Assembly (NCBI GenBank): GCA_016647705.1
Contig: CM028326.1
Coordinates: forward strand, 45,538,785-45,602,784
Origin: Eucommia ulmoides
Taxonomy: Eukaryota > Streptophyta > Magnoliopsida > Garryales > Eucommiaceae
DNA length: 64,000 bases
Direction: 5' to 3'
The first letter of the stretch is position 1. The number at the start of each line of letters is the position of its first letter. This document shows positions 59,073 through 64,000 of this stretch, in pieces. The translations under genes and the position numbers were made by a program. The notes below the pieces were generated by a model, which was given only the letters and a program-made list of their open reading frames with translations, was not told the DNA's origin and ran no database searches.

Positions 59073-59433
59073 TTTCTTTTGTTTGTGATTTCTTCCTTTC
59101 ATCCATAATTCGACCGACAATTTAAAAGCTACAATACCTGTATATTTTTCTCTACCAAAAACTAGCAACTCTTAATCAACGTACTACACGGCATTGCAAA
59201 CGTGCCAGGTTTTGAATTGCCCAAGGGAGGGAAACCCTACCAGCAGATCATAGAATAAAAGTTTAAATTAAATAATATGGCCTTGTTACAGAACTTTCTT
59301 TTGTTCTTGACTTCTTCCGTTCATCCCTAACTCGACCACAATTTTAAAGTTAATGTACCTGTATATTTTTCTCTAGCCAAAACTAGCAATTCTTGATCAA
59401 CGTACTACACAGCATTGCAACTGTGCCTGGTTT
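59073..59433. repeat. Diverged duplication, two copies about 220 bp apart
   Basis: Copies about 59073-59213 and 59295-59433 share TACCTGTATATTTTTCTCTA, ATCAACGTACTACAC and GCATTGCAA. Identity looks near 85 percent by eye. Origin unknown. Confidence 0.75.
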
Positions 59434-59730
59434 TCCCACCATATTTAGGGTACTGAAAATATCCAATGAAGCTCCATTGTCTGTTCAACAATCAAACAAT
59501 GTCTGTAGACTTCATTCATTGAGGTGTACATTCTTATAGCTTGAAGAAACAAAATTCCCTATTTTTTTATGCGTTTTCTATTGATTCTCCTTTTTTCTCT
59601 TTATTGTTATCCAACAAGTATTTTTGGACTATTGCTTCGAAAATACTACCATCCACTCTCCTCAGTGTAATGTCATGTCCTGCAGAAACCAAATTATTTA
59701 AAATATTTAGGTGTGCAAATTATTTAAAAT

Positions 59731-62700
59731 TGTAATTTGAATACAATAAACAATCGTATTATTTTGTTAATTATACAATATGAGACTACATATAGAAAAA
59801 CTTAGGAACTAAAAAAGGTAACTAACTAATGACAATTAACTTTTCTTAATTTATATATTTGACTTCCTATATAAAAAATAATCAATCAAATAATCAATCA
59901 ATTATTCCAACACTCCTCCTCAAGCTGGTATGAAGATATCTTCCATTGTCAACTTGCGTACTAGATAGTCGAATCTTTTCTTTGGTAATCCTTTTGTTAG
60001 AATATCTGCGATCTGTTCGGTAGTCGATACATACGGCATACATATTTGTTTACTCTCAATCTTTTCCTTAATGAAATGCTTGTCCACTTCCACATGTTTT
60101 GCCCGATCATGTAGCACCGGATTGTAAGCGATTGCAATAGCTGATTTGTTGTTACAGTAGACTTTCATAGGTGCTGGATTAGACATCTTCAACTCTTCTA
60201 GTAATCTATTAATCCATAACACTTCACAGATGCCGTGAACTACAGATCTATACTCCGCTTCTGCACCACTTCTGGCTACGACATTTTGTTTTTTGCTTCG
60301 CCATGTGACGAGGTTCCCACCAACGAAAGTGCAATAACCAGATGTTGATCTCCTGTCCGTGATGCTCCCAGCCCAATTTGCATCAATATATACCTCTACT
60401 AGTTGGTGGCCACGTTTTTTTATACAAAATTCTTTTTCCGGGTGTACCCTTCAAATACCTCAGGATTCTATAGGCAGCTTCGAAATGTTCTTGTCTCGGT
60501 GAGTGCATGAATTGGCTGACCATGCTTACCGCGAAAGCTATATCCGGACGAGTATGTGATAAGTAGATTAACTGCCCCACTAGTCTTTGATATTGTTCTC
60601 GGTTTACCACTGCTTCAGGTTTGGCCGGTTGTAGCCTCTCATTCGGTTCGCTTGGAGTTTCTGCAGCTTTGCACCCTAGTAGCCCTGTTTCATTCAGTAG
60701 GTCGAGTACATACTTCATTTGACTTACAAATACGTCTTCCTTTGATCTAGCGAATTCCATTCCAAGAAAATACTTCAACGGACCTAGATCTTTGATCTCA
60801 AAGTCATCCGCAAGTTTCCTTTTAAGTCTTCCTAACTCATCACTATCACTTCCTGTTAAGATGATATCATATACATAGATAATTAAAATGGCAATCTTAC
60901 CATCAATTGAGTGTCTATAGAACATAGTATGACCTGCTTGACTTTGTTGATAACCGTAATCTTTTACAGTGGTTCCAAAGTATTAAAACCACGCTCTAGG
61001 AGACTGTTTTAGGCCATATAGTGACTTCTTTAGCTTACACACCTTTCTTTGTCCTATCTTTCTTTCAAAGCCTGGTGGTAAACTCATGAACACCTTCAAG
61101 TCTCCATTTAGAAAGGCATTTTTTACGTCTAATTAGTGTAGTGGCCAATCAAGATTCACTGCTAGGGACAATAGAATCCGAATCGAGTTTATCTTAACAA
61201 CTGGAGCAAATGTTTCTTGGTAGTCATCCCATATGTCTGTGTGAACCCTTTAGCCACGAGCCTTGCTTTGTACCGTTCTACGCTTCCATCTGCCTTACAC
61301 TTGACTGTGAATACCCACTTACATCCGACTATCTTTATATATTTTGGCGAATCAATTATTTCCCACGTACCACTCCTTTTAAGATCATTCATCTCTTCCA
61401 AAACTGTTAGCTTCCAACCTGGATCACCTAGTGCTTCCTCAATGTTCCTTGGGATAAACAGATTAGTAACTTTAGAAGTAAAGGCTCTATAAGGTTCGAA
61501 AAGTTTTGTGTAGGATACATATTTAGATATGAGATGATTGGTGCAGGTTCTAACTCTTTTCCTTATGGCTATAGGAATATTGAGATCTGAATGAATACTA
61601 GAATGAGAAGGTTCATTAGGAGGTAATAAAGAGATAGGATTACCTGGATCATTACTTGGGGAGTCGGATGGACCTTGTGCTAGAACGGTAGGCTGATTTG
61701 TATTGTTCTTTGTACCTCTCCGAGTATAAACCCACAACTCAGTACGTGATCCTGATATTTCTTCATCTGTTTGTAAGGGAATCATTCTTGGTACTAGTGT
61801 ATTAGTAGGGATCCCTTTTTGTTTTTCAATATTTTCATCACTTGTTTTTTACTGAGTTAGAGTAAAAATTTCTAAGACTGTGGTAGGGAGAGGATCATCA
61901 ATGACCCAAAAATTCTCTTCCATTAGATTCTCCCCCTGAAGGGAAGTTTTGTCAAAAAAAAGAAACATTTTCTAAAAATGTGACATCCATATTAACATGA
62001 ATTTTTTTTGTTTGTGGATTGTAACACTTATTCTCCTTTTGATTTGGTGCATAACCGATGAAAACATATTTTTCTACTCTAGAATTAAGTTTAGACCGAA
62101 ATTGGCTAGGAATATGAACATAGGAGGTGTAACCAAATACTTTAAGAGGTAGGTCAGCTGATATCCTAGAAGCTGGAAAATGTGTTTTGAAATTTTCAAA
62201 TGGTGTGGTGAAGTTTAGAATACGTGTAGGCATGCGATTTATTAAATATGCAGCTGTTAAAGGAGCATCGCCCCACAAATATTTTGGAATATGCATAGAA
62301 AACATGAGTGCACGTGCGACTTTAAATAAGTGTTTATTTTTTTGTTCAGTATTTTGTTGGGGTGTGTCACGACATGTGGATTGATGTAAAATGCCATTTG
62401 TTTTCAAAAAACTACCTAAACATTCGTTGAAGTATTCTATTCCATTATCTGTGCGAAGAATGCTAGGTTTCATTTAAAATTGGTTTTCGAGCATAATTCA
62501 AAAATCTTTACATAACGGTTCCACATTAGATTTTGCACGCATCAATATATCCAACATAAACATGTGTGATCATCAATAAATGTCACAAACCATCTTTTCC
62601 CGGATAGTATTGTTATTTTTGAGGGACCCCATATATCGCTGCGAATTAAATAGAAAGGTTTGGATGCACGATATAGTTTTGAAATATAAGGAGTACGCTG

Positions 62701-62774
62701 ACTTTTTGCAAACAAACAACTTTCACAATGAAAAAAAAGAATAATCCACATTTTTAAACAAAGTCAGAAACAAT
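59731..62774 (-). mobile_element. Copia J, minus strand, truncated by K
   Basis: The 3' LTR is at 59731-59912 (minus-strand start TGTTGGAATAATTG), with a polypurine tract at 59913. From high to low: GAG-pre and integrase start (SCLFAKSQRTPY, SDIWGPSKI, 62751-62542); integrase ILRTDNGIEYFNECLG with NTEQKNKH, where the usual NGIAEQKN has lost residues around the catalytic Glu (62473-61952); reverse transcriptase [18 protein letters not shown] (61785-61189); ILIIYVYDIILTGSD, catalytic YVDD changed to YVYD (60925-60383); and RNase H ending EQIADILTKGLPKKRF (60222-59920). gag and protease are cut off by K at 62775. Confidence 0.88.
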
Positions 62775-64000
62775 TGAAATTGAATAATCAATTGTGTATT
62801 TTTCTAATTGTACAATTAGACTACATATAGGAGTAATTAGAAATAAATAAGGAAACTAACTACAATAAATAATAACTTTCCTAATCTACATATTTGACTT
62901 TCATTATATACAAATAATAATACTAACAATATCGAATATTCCAACACTCCCCCTCAAGCTGGTATGAAGATATCTTCCATTGTCAGCTTACATACTAGAT
63001 AGTCGAATCTCTTCTTTGGTTATCCTTTTATTAGAATGTCTGCGATCTGTTCAGTAGTCGGTACATATGGCATACATATTTGTCCACTCTCGATCTTTTC
63101 CTTGATGAAATATTTGTCCACTTCCACATGTTTTGTCCGATCGTGCAGCATTGGATTGTGAGCAATCGCAATGGCTGATTTGTTATCACAGTAGACTTTC
63201 ATAGGTGTTGAATTAGATATCTTTAACTCTTCGAGTAATCTGTTAATCCATAACACTTCACAGATGCCGTGAGCCACTGATTTGTACTCCGCTTCTGCGC
63301 TACTTCTAGCTACGACATTCTGTTTCTTGCTCCGCCATGTGACAAGGTTCCCACCAACAAAAGTACAGTAACTGGAGGTCGATCTCCTGTCCATGATGCT
63401 CCTAGCCCAGTCTACAACGGTATAAACCTCTACAAGTTGGTGGCCACGTTTCTTGTACAAAATTCCCTTTCATTACATTATCCCCTCGAAAGGGATTTTT
63501 GTCAAAGAAAGAAACATTTTCCAAAAACGTGACGTCCATACTAACATGAATTTTTTTGGTTTGTGGATTGTAACACTTATACCCTTTTTGATTTGGTGCA
63601 TAATCGATTAATACACATTTTTCTGCTCTAGGATCAAGTTTAGACCGAAATTGGATAGGAATATGAACATTAGGAGGTGCAGCCAAATACTTTAAGAGGT
63701 AGGTCAGCTGATATTCTAGAAGTAGGAAAGTGTGTTTTGAAATTATCAAATGGTGTGGTGTAATTTAGAATACATGTAGGCATGCAATTTATTAAATATG
63801 AGGCTATTAAAAGAGTATCACCCCACAAATATTTTGGAATATGCATAGAAAACATGAGTGTACATGCGACTTCGAGTAAGTGTTTATTTTTTTGTTCAGC
63901 GATGCCATTTTGTTGGGACGTGTCACGACATGTGAATTGATGTAGAATACCATTTGTTTTCAAAAAAACTATCTAAACATTCGTTGAAATATTCTGTTCC
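62775..64000 (-). mobile_element. Copia K, minus strand, internally deleted, runs off the edge
   Basis: 3' LTR about 62775-62946, polypurine tract at 62947. The RNase H frame (63460-63020: SIMDRRSTSSYCTFVGG, CDNKSAIAIAHNPMLHDRTKH) is joined almost directly to integrase (63963-63470: KTNGILHQFTCRDTSQQNGIAEQKN, here with the Glu motif intact, and MHIPKYLWGDTLLIASYLINCMPT). The whole reverse transcriptase is deleted. The 5' part lies beyond the window. Closely related to J. Confidence 0.88.

Overview
The window looks like gene-poor, repeat-dense nuclear DNA from a flowering plant, probably a eudicot. Ty1-copia, Ty3-gypsy (Athila-like and Tat-like), LINE, hAT-like and Tourist-like sequences dominate it. 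Almost every coding remnant is broken by stops or frameshifts. The only host gene I can support is the 3' end of a rhodanese-like (TrhO/STR8-type) gene on the minus strand: exons at 39085-39351 and 35950-36091, separated by an intron of about 3 kb that contains a decayed copia fragment.

Left third (1-19690): the 3' part of a SIRE-like copia element ends in an LTR that appears to be split (2559-2842 and 18204-19690) by an Athila-like element, 'A' (2843-18203). The 5' LTR of A is in turn split by a complete LTR element, 'B' (3764-9178, target duplication GTAAC). B is a short non-autonomous relative of A. A carries gag and a second ORF of the 'putative plant transposon protein' type but no recognisable pol. 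The striking feature is that both LTRs of A contain a nearly full-length reverse-complemented tRNA-Asp followed by an inverted copy of LTR sequence. This looks like a fossil of plus-strand synthesis running through the whole primer tRNA and then switching template. Because both LTRs carry it, the altered LTR has transposed.

Middle (19690-29400): 3' part of a Tat-lineage gypsy element with integrase on the plus strand, a separate intron-containing ORF on the opposite strand (23720 to about 21400), a polypurine tract and a 3' LTR. Two solo LTRs of the A/B superfamily (E, 24631-26396; F, 27235-28842, minus) are inserted here. After a 181-bp tandem duplication there is a plus-strand copia remnant (G, about 30080-32890) and about 3 kb of AT-rich non-coding DNA.

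Right half (39400-64000): an internally deleted LTR element (M), a Tourist-like MITE, a minus-strand copia (N) split by a hAT-like element with an 8-bp target duplication, and then the deepest nest. A LINE (46472-47669 and 58412-58730) is split by copia H (47670-58411). The gag of H is split by minus-strand copia I (48903-54649, TSD AGAAG). The RNase H end of I is split by a TIR element (49185-50357). Copia J and K close the window, with K inserted into J and running off the right edge.

Across the A/B/E/F LTR superfamily, two parts of the LTR vary while the ends and polypurine tract stay similar: the core of GC-rich palindromes upstream of the TATA box, and the copy number of a downstream block of about 160-200 bp (one in A, two in B, three in E).
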